Positions 35,346 through 48,108 of a stretch of 64,000 bases of DNA are shown here, piece after piece. This DNA is from Anagrus nilaparvatae (lineage: Eukaryota > Arthropoda > Insecta > Hymenoptera > Mymaridae), in the NCBI GenBank assembly GCA_022575985.1, contig JAKSXM010000272.1, positions 21,696,501-21,760,500 on the forward strand. Direction: 5' to 3'. A program made the translations under genes and the position numbers. The notes below the pieces were generated by a model. The model had not been told where the DNA came from and made no database searches. It saw only the letters and a program-made list of their open reading frames with translations. Position 1 is the first letter of the stretch, and every line of letters starts with the position of its first letter.

Positions 35346-37398
35346 TTTTATTTATATTTTTATTATTTCTATTCTATTTATCGTTTAAAGTATTATTAAA
35401 GTATTATTATTAAAGTAGTATTAAACAAATATAATAAAAACTTACTATGATTTTGAGTTAGCATTTTGGAGCGTTAATTAAATTAAGAGTTTGAATTATC
35501 CACCTTGAGGAGCAATACCAGCCCTAAAGAGATAATTCTTTATGAATTTTTTTTTGTTTTTTTTTTAATTTTATTATTTTTAATGTATGTAACTTTTATC
35601 AAACATCATGTTATTTGCAGAGCTATACCAGCCTGAACGACATGTTGTAGGTATAATAGTTACAGTTTTCATATGATCGTTAGATTCAACATAATATTAT
35701 TTATTAAACTAACTACAAGTATTGCAAATATTACTAAATAAGTATTATGCAAAAACATTTAATAACCGTGAATTTACTAGATTTAAACAATTTCAAAAGT
35801 TTATAATTATTATTAATAATTATACGGAACTAGTATGTTCTAATACAAAAGTTGATCGACAAGTGAGGACGAGATGACCAAAACTTCTCATATTTATATC
35901 AATCGATATTGACGTGTAATTTTGTTAATTTGATTAAGAGGGGTAAGCCAACTGTCCAAAATTTCGAAGCGTCTCTCCTCATCCGTTGCTAATAATTGTT
36001 TCTGCGAAATCCTTGATGACTTAATCAGCAGATTAAATTAGCATAAGAATTGATCCTGTATTAACTGTAATTCTATATTTTTACAAAAATAACTTAATGT
36101 AAAATATTTATGTCAGCTGGCTTTTATCTCATCGTAACAATAGTACTTAATTTTTAAAAATACGAGTATTAGTTTTAGAAATATCGTTTGAACACAAATA
36201 TATTTTCCATAATTTATTCTTCAATTTAAAAATAGTAAAAATTTTTCATTATTGTTGTAGCGGAATAGTGTAATTATGTCTTTAAGATATAATTACGCCA
36301 GCTACACCAAAAACTATCTACATAGCAGACATAATTATCCTAAAACAAGATTATGTAGTATCGAAAAATCTTTTTAATTATAATTTTTAATTTTGTTCTA
36401 TTATAATATTTTTAAAAAAGGATTCCTGATAATAAAATAATTAAATAAGATAATTAGACTCTTATTATAAAAATAAATTAACTTTATTTCTTATAGAGAT
36501 AAATCTAGGTTATAAATTTAGAAACTTGATAAAAATTTATAAGTAGCAGTAGATTGAACTGTAGCTTTTCTAAAAAGATAGTATATACCTTATGAAAGAT
36601 TAAGCATTATTTTTTTTATTAAATAACAAAAATTTTATAAAATTCTTTAACCTATATAAAATTAATTAATTACATCGCTGCATAATCACAGACACAATAT
36701 AACCTCAAACTTAGATGTATTTTAAAAAATTAATAAAGATCATAATTAAATTTTTACTTTTATAATTTAATTGTAAAACTTTTAAAATTCAATTTATTTA
36801 TTTATTTAATTTTAAACTTTATATATACTAACTTAAAAAATTAAATATATATTTACGATAACATAACCTAATTATATTTACATATTTTATTAAATTTTAA
36901 ATTTTAAATTTTAATTTCATTTTGTTATAAACTTAAAAAATTTTATTTATTCAATTTACAAATGTTTATATAAGAAAATTAAAACTTTGTAATAATAAAA
37001 AAAAATATTAAATTGGTATATATATATATATATAACTATTTTTAACAACCTGTTGCATTGGAATAATAATAATAATAGTAATAATAATGTACTCGAAAAT
37101 TATTGTACGTAGGTAATAATATCCAAAATGTAAAATATTAAAATTATCGTTAAGTATCTGGTTAATGTAACCTATAAAAAGAGGGTAATATTGATTTTAT
37201 TGCAGAAATTATTTTTTTTATTATTTGTAAATTAATCGAAAATTTATTTTGAATTTTTATGAGGCTTGTCAATTTCTAAGCAAATTGATTCAGCTAACCA
37301 AAAAATTTGAATAAATTTCTGGTATAAGTTGTGTATAACTGCAGTTTAAAAAAAATTTTTTTGACCTATTTTTTTGGGACTAATTATAACGAACTTAC
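35346..37398. other. AT-rich stretch, possibly intronic to the exon at 37399
   Basis: It begins directly after the donor at 37398-37397 if the exon is real, so it would be intron on the minus strand. No acceptor and coding exon could be chosen. An imperfect palindrome at 36257-36307 (TGTAGCGGAATAGTGTAATT with ATAATTACGCCAGCTACA), a TA run at 37017-37034 and TAA/AAT repeats at 37062-37090 are visible. Confidence 0.4.
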
Positions 37399-37612
37399 CA
37401 ATAACATAACTATACCCATCAAGTGTAAGCACACATTTACGTGTTGGTGGTGGTAACACAACATTGGTATCACCCAAATTACTCGACGTTGTTACATTAT
37501 TCCTTTTTGTCGAATATTTATTTTTACAACATAAATTTGTATTTTTTGGTGCTACATTTTGTCCTGGATCCGAGTGGCACTTATGTACCGGATCTTTTCC
37601 TGGTATTGACAT
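37399..37612 (-). CDS. Putative first coding exon of an unidentified gene
   Basis: An ATG at 37612 opens 71 complete codons plus one base. At 37398 the sequence reads GTAAGT, a consensus 5' splice donor, after ATTG, so the exon would end at 37399 in phase 1. The residues have mixed, non-repetitive composition: MSIPGKDPVHKCHSDPGQNV near the start, two cysteines around residues 28-29, a PPPTRK stretch near residue 55 and CVLTLDGYSYVIG at the end. The DNA is distinctly less AT-rich than its flanks. Read without splicing, the frame runs on for only 16 low-quality codons. I do not recognise the protein; a LTLDGYSYV-type end recalls the start of FLYWCH or PAS-like folds only weakly. The next exon should lie at lower coordinates and was not found. 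The two plus-strand frames over this interval are shadows. Confidence 0.5.
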
Positions 37613-39919
37613 TATTTATACATTTTTGACCCAATTTTTTTTTTACACTATCACAAAATTTTTTTTATTTTTTTTATTTCACTTTTTTTTGAAATCTTAT
37701 TAGATTCCAATAAATAATTATTTTTCTATTATTATTATTATTAATGCTCAAAACTGCCATTTTTTCGGAATAAAACTATAATTTTTCACATTGCCAGAAA
37801 ATTAATACAATTCGACACTCCGTAAATTCACTTAAACTTTTTCACAATGCACAATCAAACAACACTAAAAAAACTTACTATATTAATATTGACCTTTGCA
37901 CGGCCAAACAAAAAAAAATCGAAAAACAATATTTTAACTTTCTCTCTTTTGTTTGTATTGAAATTATAAACAAAAACAAAATCAGATATTCATATTTTTT
38001 TTGGCTCTTATTCAAAATATCATATGGTTTTCTATTTTCATCTACACACTTTATTATCACTAACTATATATATATATATATATATATGAATTCACTTAAC
38101 AAAAATATTTATGTTTTTTTTTATCAGTTATGAAAATAAAAATTTTTAAAAAAATAGAAGGAAAATAAAAAAAAAAAATTTTTTTTAGTTTTATTAATTT
38201 ATTTAAAACATGAAAACACAGTAAAAAATATATATAAAGAAACTAACGATACGTTCATTATCGTGATTGTTGTATTATATTTTAATAAATTGTGTTTTTG
38301 CATATTAGAGGGTTTCGTTGAATTTAAAAAATTTTGAGTTTTATTTGAAAATTAGTAAAATTTAAATCATTTTTGAATCGAGCAGTAATTTGCTCAAAAA
38401 ACATAAATTCTATACGCTAAATATTTTACCCAAATAAAACAAAAATCATCAAAAAATCCAATAAATTAATAATAACGAACGAGTCTAATATACAAAAACA
38501 AATCTTATTGTTTATAATCATGAAAATAAACCAATGATAACCTGTCTTCCCTATTTCCATTAAAGTATATATTAAAGTTTCCGTTGCATATATACAATAT
38601 TAGATTTTTCTTCCTTTTAGAATGAAATTAATGACTAGAAAATTTTTACTTTGCGTGACAAACTTTTTGACATATCCAACGTCAACAAATGTTATAAAAC
38701 AGTATTTTCTTAAACGGAAATGGCTAGCCAAAAAAAGAAATATATATACCGGCTGTTCTCATCTCTTTAAATGTAACGACGTAACCAGAACACGTGAATT
38801 ATTTTGAATTTATTGTAAATTTTTTGAATTTTATAGACAAAATTTATTTTAACTATTTTTCACTGACGTAGATTAATAGAAATATCGAAACACAGAAAAA
38901 TACTTTATTTTTTAAAATATGACAAATCTGTCAAAGGTTATTTTTCTGATAAGCAATCAGTTTTTCTTTATTTTTACTTTAAAGAAAAAAAAAAGTCAAT
39001 TCTTTTTACTTCAAACAATATAACACGTTGTTTTGTTTGTTTTATAACTTTTATATATATTTTTCTTTCTTTGTTTGTACTTTAATAATCTTAGTAAAAA
39101 ACAGCTTTAGAAAATAAAAAAAAAAAAAGTTTATTTTTTCATACAAACATAACCTCACTATTTTTTTTTAAATTTAATTTATTGGTATTTTAACCTCTCC
39201 CTTTATAAACCCTAAAATAAGTAGATCAGTCTCGTGTTTAGTCAGACAAATCGTTCCTTTATATTATTTTTTCTCTATTTTTACATTTCATTTCGTCAAA
39301 ATAATCCTTGATAAAAAAAAGTATAAATTAAATAATACAACTTTTATTTACATTATTAATTTTTTTTTTAGCAAACTAAAATTTAATTAAATTAAATTAA
39401 AAAAAAAAACAAAGTGAATTATATATATATATATATATATGTATATAAAAAAATATCACAATAAAAAATAAATATTGTGATGCGACCCGAATCGTGGTAA
39501 CGCTTCAACTGAGAAACCATTCGTATATTTTCCAACACCGTAACATTTAGCCCCCTACCCGGCATTGACGACGTTCGCAAATCCACCACTCTCTCCTTTT
39601 TACCTTTTGTACCTATACTATGTTATAACTCTCACTCAACTATATATATACAGCTTTTATAGCTTTGGTTTTTCTCGAGCTTTTTTTTTTATTTATTTCT
39701 TTCGTCAATGTAAGACAGAGAGGAACTTTGTTCTTGTTAAGATATAGATAACGTTTATTCATGCTTAAAATACTCATTATTGATATATTTTTTGTTTGTT
39801 TTTGTATTTATTTATTATTTATGTGTATGTTTTTTTAATCTTTTAAGTGTTTTGTATTTTTAGAATAAAAAGTGTGGCTTGTTTTGTTTGAATTATTCAA
39901 AAATTAAAAAATGTGAATT
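37613..39919. other. AT-rich stretch upstream of the putative exon
   Basis: If the exon at 37399-37612 is real, this is its 5' UTR, first intron or promoter region. It carries TA runs at 38065-38087 and 39421-39440. The 61-codon plus frame at 38622-38807 and 60-codon plus frame at 39565-39747 are not supported as genes. Confidence 0.4.
39480..39600 (-). promoter_or_regulatory. GC-richer island, possible promoter
   Basis: The base composition rises sharply over about 120 bp. On the minus strand an arthropod-type initiator TCAGT has its A at 39510. It lies about 1.9 kb upstream of the putative first coding exon on the same strand, so it could be a transcription start with a spliced 5' UTR. No clear TATA box is placed correctly for it. 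On the opposite strand TATAAA at 39204 and TCAGT at 39226 form a weaker alternative. The assignment is speculative. Confidence 0.2.
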
Positions 39920-40092
39920 TTCTTGTCATGGACTGGAAAGTAGGTAAATCTCGGTCACTGCTTGTCCAGCAAAAACTAATAATTAAAAATTATATAAAAG
40001 TCCTTTGGCCATAAAAAAAGAATACCTCAAATTGTAATTTACTGTCTTAAGCTTCACCTTGGGTGGTAATTTAAATGCAATTGGGGCCATAT
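39920..40092. repeat. Family D repeat, copy 3
   Basis: TTTTCTTGTCATGGACTGG, then CCTTTGGCCATAAAAAAAGA and ATACCTCAAATTGTAATTTA, follow the order of copies 1 and 2. The segment AATTGGGGCCATATAG at the right may be the paired arm. Confidence 0.5.
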
Positions 40093-43000
40093 AGTACACT
40101 ATTTTATATAGTACATGACTCATAAAGGGAAATTTTACGACACATAACACCAACACTTATTTCAATCAGGACGACATAAAATTAAAATAAGAAAAAATTT
40201 CAGTATTTTAGCCCAAAACTCCAGGTGGTTTTTAAACAGTTCAATTATGAGAAGTATTTAACGTATGTTGATAAACTAATACTCATTTGAGTAATATTTG
40301 AGTAATACAAACTAATTTGAGTAATATTTCAGTGTTGACAAATCAATACAGATTACCTTAAAAGCTGTAATTGTTTCTTCTATCACATGGATATAATAGT
40401 TTTCAAAAAACCATGCAATAACTAATAATAGCCATTCATCCATATAAAAGTCCAATATTTTTTAATTTCATTAAAATATTTAAAAATTAATATAATTTTA
40501 ATTATAAAATTAAAAATCAATATTAAATTAATTAAAATGTAAAAATAAAATTTCTAAAAAAACTTTAAAAAACTTGTAATTACAGACTAATTATAATAAA
40601 ACTTTATTACAGCATCAATAAAATATGTTACATCCAATTAATAACTTAATAATTATTATGAGAATAAATTAAGTATAAAAAATTAAATCACAAACTAATA
40701 TTAAATTTTCTTATAGTTTTTTTTAATTTCTCAGTTAAGTTTTGTTACAGATGAATAAATTTTTAAAAAATTCTATTGTACATAAATTTTACACAGAAAA
40801 ACTCGACAGTTTCATTTTATTTTTACTATACATTGATAATTTTCTTTTATTTTTTTCATTCTATGTGTGTATAAAGGGAAATCGTTCATTTCTGTCTGGT
40901 TTAATTTTCTTATTTTTTCATTACTCTTTACTGTCATTTTCATTATGTCTGTTCATGACGAATATCTATCTTTTATTTTTTTTTTACGATTCTATTATTT
41001 TTTTTTTATTTTTAGTGAAATGGTAAGATAACATTTTGAAATTATTTTTTTTTTTAGGCTTCTTTGATAGTTTTTATTTTAAATAGGTTACGTATAGCTT
41101 TTTCATTTGGCCTATTTTTAATAGTTTATTTATTTATATGAAAATTTTTGTGACTGACTTCATAAGCATATTGAAAAAAAAAATTCCGCCTCTTGCAATC
41201 GAATTTTTTTCATTTTCTACAAGCATAGAAAATAAGAGGCTTACTTATTTCTTTTTCAGAAAATTGCAAATCTCCTTCAAAAAATTTTTTTTTAATTTTC
41301 TTTACGCTTCAAGTATTTTAAAAACAATATAATCCGGTTGCAATAAACGCAAATCCGCTTGTCTGTTTAATATTTAAAAATGTAAATAAATCATAAAATA
41401 AATATATGCTATATTTAGACACGATCACTCTATGTATACAATACATAGATGAAATAGTGCCTTATAAGTTTTTCGGGTCAAAAAATCGAGGAGAAATTTG
41501 GTTCCCAGGTCGTATCGATGCCTATAACATAATTTTATTGAATTGCTGTATGCAGATATTTATGTTCGAATAGGTGTATCATCTATTTCTAAGAACCTAC
41601 TCGATGAATCAAAGATACCTTGAAATAAATTTTTTAAATCAGGTATCGTTTCAAAGTTTCAAATCTGAAAAGATTTCATCCAGTCGTTATAGAGAAATCT
41701 TTAAAATACGATTCTAGATATCAAAAAATTAAGGAAAAAATTCTAACAATTAAACTATTTTTTAATTTTGAGTTATCCGAAAGGTGTCTAGTAACTGAAA
41801 GCTACTAAAAAATTTAATGAAATTGAAGATCGTACCTAAAATAAAAAAGTCTTACTTACTTTTGTTAGTGCTTCCAACACAAAGCTAGAGTCGCAGAACC
41901 GATACGAGAATGAAATCAAAGTGCGGTAGACGTATAATAAAATGATAACAGATATAAAATACAGAAACAGATATTGAGGCTTTGATTTGGTGATACAGAT
42001 TTTTATCTGTTTCATCAATTCTCAAAGATGCAGCTTATACGTTAAGAACAAGTAATTAACAAGTTTACCACTCTGAGAATGAAAAAAGAGGGGGGTTTTC
42101 TATTGCAGAAAATTTTTCCCTAGGAAGAGCAAGGGTGACACTTTAAATGAAGCCTGAGTTGCATATCTTCGTTTTTGCTTCTTTTTTATTTTTGCACAAT
42201 TAATGACACATTTTTATGTTTGAAAAAACAAAACTCCCATGCAACCAAAAATATCTTATCATTTGTTTAAAACATAAATTATCTTTTGCTAAAATATTAT
42301 TAATCATCATAAAGTGACTCCAAATTAATACATAAATGTACTTAAATATTGTTCCTCAAAGGTTTACTTTTATAAGCCACTCAAATTCCATTTATACGAA
42401 AACTAAATGACAATCTATTATGCATAAGAGTAAAGATATTTGCAAGCACTTAAAATTTCACTAATACACAAACAATAGAGTAGTCAAAGTATCTAGAAAG
42501 ACAATAGAAAGACTATAAACTGAGAATATACGTTTATAAAAGTATAATTTATATAACATATAAATAATTTTCAGAATACGTATGAGATAAATCAAAGTAA
42601 AAATGATAGAATTTTAGTAGGTATTTAATTTAAAATAAAATTATTTGTTATATTTGAATAAAACTTTCGTTATCACTTTTGTGTTAGAAATTCGCAAGTT
42701 TGCAATTTGATTAGAACTAGATAAGCTTTAAATTTGTGGTCGAAGTCTTTTGCTAAGTTGAACCGAAAAAATTAGAAAAACCTTTCTGCAATAATATTTT
42801 TCGTAATTTTCTAAATTCTGAATCCATGTACCATAAAAATAATTAAAAATTCATAAAATAACTTACCTTATAAAACAATTAAATACCATTTTAATTAAAA
42901 GTGATTAATAATAACAAACAACAATTACATAACAAAAGATAATATTTAGATTACTTTTATTTAATATTATAACTTTATATTGCCATTTTAATTAAACGAA

Positions 43001-43433
43001 TGCTACAAGTGATTCACTTGTAATAATAATAATAATAACAATAATAATTTAAAATAAAGCCATAATATATAGATAAAACAATGAAATCAATGAAAATGTT
43101 TGAAATAGTATATCTATTAGAAAACTGAACTTAAAGATATCAAATATGCTTTATGCACATATAAAATAAAACTTTTTTTAATTAAAATTTTATTTCTTTT
43201 CAATTTTTTTTTTAATTGGGTTTGTTTGTATAAAGAAAAATTGGATTATTCATTTTTTTTATGTATATTTGTCATGATTTTTTATGTTTTATTCTATATG
43301 GGATTGAAAATATTTAGTACATGCATACCTATTTTTTAATTAAAATTTCTTTTTTTAAATTGTATTAATTATTTGCGGTATTTTTGGTTTTCAATGCACT
43401 TTGATATATTTGTAATAAAAAACATTTATTCAG
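40093..43433. other. AT-rich stretch, no accepted gene
   Basis: The most coding-like part is a minus frame at 41857-42015 that reaches a GTAAGT donor at 41856 (RTLISFSYRFCDSSFVLEAL before it). Its first half is I/Y/L-rich and there is no recognised family. Sequence at 41440-41700 is less AT-rich without a readable frame. A 94-codon plus frame at 40742-41026 is F/L/I-rich and looks like random T-rich sequence. A TAA/AAT run occupies 43020-43050. Confidence 0.35.
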
Positions 43434-43594
43434 GGCCATTTTTAGCTCTTGTTCCGCCTAATGCGGAAATGTTACCGCCTATGGAAGGCGAGAAAAAATA
43501 CTTTATTAATTATACATTTACACATTTCATAAATTATTCTAAAAATCGTTTATGGCTCAAATATACTTACAGGTCCTTCGAGCCGGATTACTAA
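43434..43594 (+). pseudogene. Short coding-like fragment after an acceptor, unidentified
   Basis: An intron-like TTTATTCAG ends at 43433. The open frame then reads PFLALVPPNAEMLPPMEGEK and, after an AT-rich stretch, ends RSFEPDY at 43594. The first 60 bp are GC-richer than the flanks and contain GCGG/CCGC palindromic words. Near the end, GTCCTTCGAGCCGGATTA resembles, from memory, a sequence found in the leader of arthropod BEL/Pao or gypsy-like retroelements, so this may be a retroelement scrap rather than a host exon. I cannot decide between the two. Confidence 0.25.
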
Positions 43595-44134
43595 TTTTAT
43601 AAAAATTTAAATTCATAACATACGTTATGTAACTAGTTTGCTTATGAACTCAATATGTATGAGCTATAGTGAAAATACTAAAATACTTATGTATTTATAT
43701 CATTTATTACTGCAGTCACAGTGTATACTAAAGCATATAAACAATGTTTATAGTAATAAATAATGCTTCTTAGACATTTACTACCTCAGAAAAAATATAT
43801 TCTAGACTTAATTAAATTTAAACTTTATTTAATAATAGAATATTATAGATAGGCTTTGCCTTTTAGGGTTGCTTATGTATGAGTTTGACCATTGACAAAC
43901 GCACAGTGACTGGGAAATACATGTTTTCAGGTTATAGACTATAGACACTGTCTAGGGCCTGTAAGTATGGTGGAGACATGTAAAATGGTACTACTATTTT
44001 CCGGAAAAAAAATCCAAAATTTTCGTTATTTATTGCCTACAAATCAGAATTATGGACATTGGTAAGGATAATTCTATTTTGTAACTATTTTGAAACATTA
44101 AAAAAATGTCCAAAATAACCTAAACTGGGCTATA
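43595..44134. other. Spacer, no gene seen
   Basis: The stretch at 43855-43985 is less AT-rich (GCACAGTGACTGGGAAATAC, CTGTCTAGGGCCTGTAAG) but no frame extends through it and no second copy is seen. Confidence 0.4.
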
Positions 44135-44536
44135 TACATTGTAAAAAAATAATTTTCTTAGATTTACAAATAAAAATAGAATTTTTTCGAAAAATTGGCG
44201 AATTTTCAAAAAATTTTGTAAATATTCGATAAAAATCGTAAATTTACTAAATTTAGTAGATTATCGAAAAATTTGAGAATTCTCGATTTTTTTTTTGTGA
44301 TTTTACGAAAAAAGTTGTAAACTCACAACTATTTTTCGGAAATTTACAACTATTTTTTGTAAATTTTCGAAAAAAATTGTTAATTATCGAGAATACTCGA
44401 ATTTTTTGTTAATATACTAAATTTAGTAATTACACGATTTTTTTCGAATAATTACAAATTTTTTTGAAAATTTACTAATTTTTCGAAAATGTTCTAATTT
44501 TTTTGTTAATATAACAAAGTTACTCTTTACAGTGTA
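44135..44536. mobile_element. 398-bp palindromic MITE with TA duplications
   Basis: The element is 44137-44534. The left end is CATTGTAAAAAAATAATTTT; the reverse complement of the right end begins CACTGTAAAGAGTAAC. TA flanks both sides (44135-44136, 44535-44536). The interior is a diffuse palindrome of CGAAAATT, TTTTCGAAAA and ACTAAATTTAGTA words (the last near 44236 and 44407). The TA duplication and CACTGTAAA end suggest a Tc1/mariner-superfamily MITE. Confidence 0.7.
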
Positions 44537-45821
44537 TGTATAACAAAAAAAGAACCAAAAAATTTGTAATCAGCACCAAAAAACTTAAGTGACAATGGTT
44601 TCTTCCTTTTGAATCCTTCATGCATACAGACAACATTTTGACTATATTAAAAAGAAATATTTAAAAATATTTTTATGATAAATTTCTAGTTTTAATTTTT
44701 TACTATAAATATATATATTAAAAAAATGATGAAAAAATTTAAATTTCCGTTTTAAATATTTTTAAATAAAAATCAAGTGCATACTATAACATAAAATATA
44801 AAATTTATTTATATATTACTGAATTTCACATTTAAAATCAAATTATTATATAAAATATTTTCTACGTACATGTCAAGATTTTTACATTTATGAAAAAAAA
44901 GTGAAATAAAATTTTAAAAATCACTTTTTAAACCTTCAAATAAAAATATGGAATTTTTATATAACTTTTAAATTCAAAAAAATTTTATATACATTGAAAA
45001 TATAACTGCAATTGTCCTGCTTTATATTATATAATATCCTAAAAGTTCATTTCGTTAGTTGAGTGACCTTATGCAACTCTTTTCAGTCTTATATATTCGT
45101 ATAACCTACATATAGGCGTATAGTTTGTAATTACATTTAAATGTTGAGCTTGTATAGAAAAGCTTTTATTTGTTATATAAACATACCTATCGTGTTTTAT
45201 ACGTTTACTCGAAAATTCTTTGTTCGTTGTAATTTAAAAAAAACAAATTTTTCAACAAATTTTTAATTAATTTTTTTTAATATTTGTTTTTTATTGTTTT
45301 TAAAAGTTTTTTTACAAAATTTTATATTATTTGAAATTTTATTCATTTTGAGCATTTTTTTGGACACCTGTAATTTTTCAGTAATATTAATTGGCTAAGT
45401 GGAAAAAATAAGTAAATGGGTAAAAAACAATAAAAATAATGCTAAAAATTCTGCACATGGCAATACTTATAAATTAATTTAGTGTTCTGTCCAAGACCCA
45501 GGTTAAATAGCCCAAAATTTGTTGATTCTGCCCTAATCGATTTTATTACTTATTTTCTCTGAAAACCAAAATATATTTTAATATTAAAAAAAAAGAGTTA
45601 ATTCTTTGAAGAGTTAATTCTGAAGATATAATTTTCTTAAATATTTCTTAATTTTACCAGGAATTCTTGATTTTTAATTTTACTGGATTTAAACGAGTCT
45701 TAACCTAGATTTAAGCTAAAGCAATTTTGGAGCAAATAGAAGCAAATAACGAATAACAAAAAAAGAAATCTTTATTATAAAGTTCGGCATCTCATTTATA
45801 TGGCATGTAAAAATCCGTTTT
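44537..45821. other. AT-rich stretch, no gene seen
   Basis: No frame of 60 codons or more and no repeat partner recognised. Confidence 0.5.
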
Positions 45822-46059
45822 TTAATAGGCAATTTCATAGAACATATTCTTACTAGATTTCTAGGGACCTACTATAGCGTTAACACAATTCAACTTAAGT
45901 AACAATTACCAGAAATCTAGCGGATTCCTCAAATATGGGTGATGTCCCGGGGCAGGATTTCGCTAGATTTTTGGTGATTGTTACTTACGTTCAATTGCGT
46001 TAACGCTAGTGTCCCTAGAAACCTAGTAAGTTTATACTTCATGAAATCACCCCTTTATA
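45822..46059. mobile_element. Family A hairpin MITE, best-preserved copy
   Basis: The left arm, AATAGGCAATTTCATAGAAC then CTTACTAGATTTCTAGGGAC and CAACTTAAGTAACAATTACC, pairs for about 95 bp with the right arm: GGTGATTGTTACTTACGTTC, then GTCCCTAGAAACCTAGTAAG and CATGAAATCACCCC. The loop is about 35 bp (around 45935-45960) and contains GATGTCCCGGGGCAGG. It would fold into a near-perfect stem. It is non-coding. Confidence 0.8.
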
Positions 46060-46405
46060 AAAAATTTAAATTTATATATCGAAAATAAAAAAACAAAAAA
46101 ATTCAATAATGAAAAATAAACAAACTAAATTCAATTTTAAAAATTTATTTCTTTATCTATAAAAATTATCAACTTCATTTATGCAAGCAAGTTTTTATGT
46201 GATGTAATAATTTACGTAAACTTTTTATTTTAATAATGCTAAAGCTATATATATTTACAGATAAGAATAATCATTGTTTATAAGAATAATTACAACTTAT
46301 TATATGCTTCTAAGTTTTACAATTTTCTAAATAACAAAAAAATTTTTTTAAATAAATAATATCGCTATAGAAAAAACATTCCAGAGACCCTCCAAGATGC
46401 CGGTA
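46060..46405. other. Spacer between family A and family C elements
   Basis: AT-rich sequence; a 20-bp patch at 46381-46400 (CCAGAGACCCTCCAAGATGC) is GC-richer and unexplained. Confidence 0.4.
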
Positions 46406-46920
46406 GGTCTTATTAGCCCAGAAACGCTTTCTGTTATAAGACATTAGGCTATATTCAAAATATCGCTGTAGCCTTGTATCTTAATTAATCAAATTCCAGT
46501 TGGTCTAATTTTTTTCGTGTAAGTCTTACGTTTTAATTCTGCCCTAATAAATGCCCATTTTTGCAAAAAAAATAAAAAAATTTGAAATTGCTGTAAAAAT
46601 TAAAATGTTTGATAAAAATGGACCTAATTTATCTCCAAAGTTCAAGAAAATGAGAGATGTGGAAGAATTTTGAAAACTTGAAGCTTATAAAACATTTTTG
46701 AAATTTATGAAACTTATCAAAAATAATCATTTTGAGTCAAAAATTGGCATTTCCGGTTTATCGATTATAGTTGCGGTAAAAAAATTACTCATAAAAAATT
46801 GTGGTTTACAGAGCCTGAAAGGTGACACTTACTTCAAAAAAATAAGACCTACTGGAAGTTAAGAAACAAGGCTACAACGATATTTTTAGTATAGCCTAAT
46901 AACTTACAAAAAATTCCAGT
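46406..46920. mobile_element. Family C inverted-repeat element, copy 3
   Basis: The left arm (46406-46570: TTAGCCCAGAAACGC, GCTATATTCAAAATATCGCT, AAATGCCCATTTTTGC) pairs with the right arm (46745-46914: GGCATTTCCGGTTTATCG, GACACTTACTTCAAAAAAAT, CAACGATATTTTTAGTATAG). The outermost right end seen in the 26700-27577 copy is missing. The next element, at 46925, starts there, suggesting truncation by or at that element. Confidence 0.65.
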
Positions 46921-46924
46921 GGTA

Positions 46925-47155
46925 GCAGTGTGAATTTTTTTTTATTTTAAATAAATGCAAATAGCTTGAAACGTAAAAAAAATTTAAAAAAAATGAGCTT
47001 TACTCATTTAAAATGCAAGCCCCAGGGAATGGTGGGACTTTTTGACAAAAAAAAAAAAATTTTAACACTCTTCTTCAGGTTTTATGTCATTTGCAACAAT
47101 TTAAAAGAAACAAAAGATTCCGGCTGCCACAACCAGAATTTTTTTTCAGTGTATT
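46925..47155 (+). mobile_element. CACTG-family MITE, copy 2
   Basis: The right end AGATTCCGGCTGCCACAACC, then AGAATTTTTTTTCAGTG, matches the right end of the 57039-59195 element. The block CATTTGCAACAATTTAAAAG before it matches 59067-59085. The left part carries the inverted block GCAAATAGCTTGAAACGT (46951-46968), the reverse complement of ACGTTTCAAGCCATTTGC at 59058. The element is thus a small inverted-repeat version of the family. The 66-codon frame at 46966-47166 is not a gene. Confidence 0.6.
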
Positions 47156-48069
47156 TTTTAACATAGAACCTTATTCTCCTAGGCCCATGGGAATAAACAG
47201 ATAGTATATTTTTTCATCATAATAACTGATCAATAAACATTTTGTGTAATTTTGTATTCCAAATGTAATGACCTCCTATTGTAAGTGCTATTTATCAGCT
47301 ATATTATACTTATTACATAAGCAAAGAAAAAAATTTAATCTCGTTAAAAGGTTCGTAATTAAGTTAATTATTTATTTAATCTTTCTTTGTTTTTAACTTC
47401 TGAACAAAAAAATTTGAAAGAAATATTGCAAAAATGAATAAAAAAATTATAATAACAATGACATGGAGCTAATCACAAGATAAATTTTTTTCATTAATTA
47501 TATAAAACTATTTTTTTTTTCATTTTAATAATGACAAATTTTAATTATTAAGTATTCCTATTTTACAAAAGTGCACTTTTAAAGATGCTGAAGTTATCTT
47601 TTGTTCTATGTAATATAATTTGAGCTCTTGGTTTAGATTTACAACTTATTAAAGCTGGGATTTTCAAAGTTTGAAAACTCAAAAAGTGGTCTTTGGAATC
47701 TTTCATATATCAAAATAGTTATTATTAAACGTAAAAACCTATGAGTTAAACTAAAATTTGTATGTTTTTTTTAAAAGATTGTCTAAAACAAATTTTTTTT
47801 ATTTAATTCAGAGAAATCTTAAAAATACCACTTAGAGCAAGTTAAGCACAAAAATAAGACTTTAAAATGTAGTCGGCTGTCTTACATATGAATTAATACG
47901 AAATAAAAAGGCAAATCTCTAGTATAAAACCAAATAAATGAAATCGTTCATTGTATACATATAAATAACATTTATTTTTATTCTTATAATTTTATAAAAT
48001 TTATTTGTCAAAAGTTTTTTTAATTATTAATTAAAAAAAATTTTAACACCAAAAGTTTTACAAAGAAAT
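47156..48069. other. AT-rich stretch downstream of the gypsy relic
   Basis: The 3' LTR of the minus-strand retroelement should lie here if present. I see no TG...CA segment with a repeated partner, so the LTR seems to be lost or unrecognisable. Confidence 0.4.
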
Positions 48070-48108
48070 TTATATCAGAAAAAAAGTTATGATTTTCTTT
48101 TTATTTAT

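Noticed and set aside
37441..37703. Two plus-strand frames over the putative exon
   Set aside because: They are shadows of the minus-strand exon, which has a start codon and a consensus donor.
38622..38807. 61-codon plus frame with a basic, signal-like start
   Set aside because: No cleavage site, no splice or polyadenylation context and no recognised homology.
40742..41026. 94-codon plus frame that looks like a membrane protein
   Set aside because: The hydrophobicity comes from T-rich codons (F, L, I, S); no charged loops, motifs or gene context.
41836..42018. Minus-strand frame reaching a GTAAGT donor at 41856
   Set aside because: Only the last 20 codons look balanced, no ATG-acceptor combination stands out and no family is recognised; kept only as a note.
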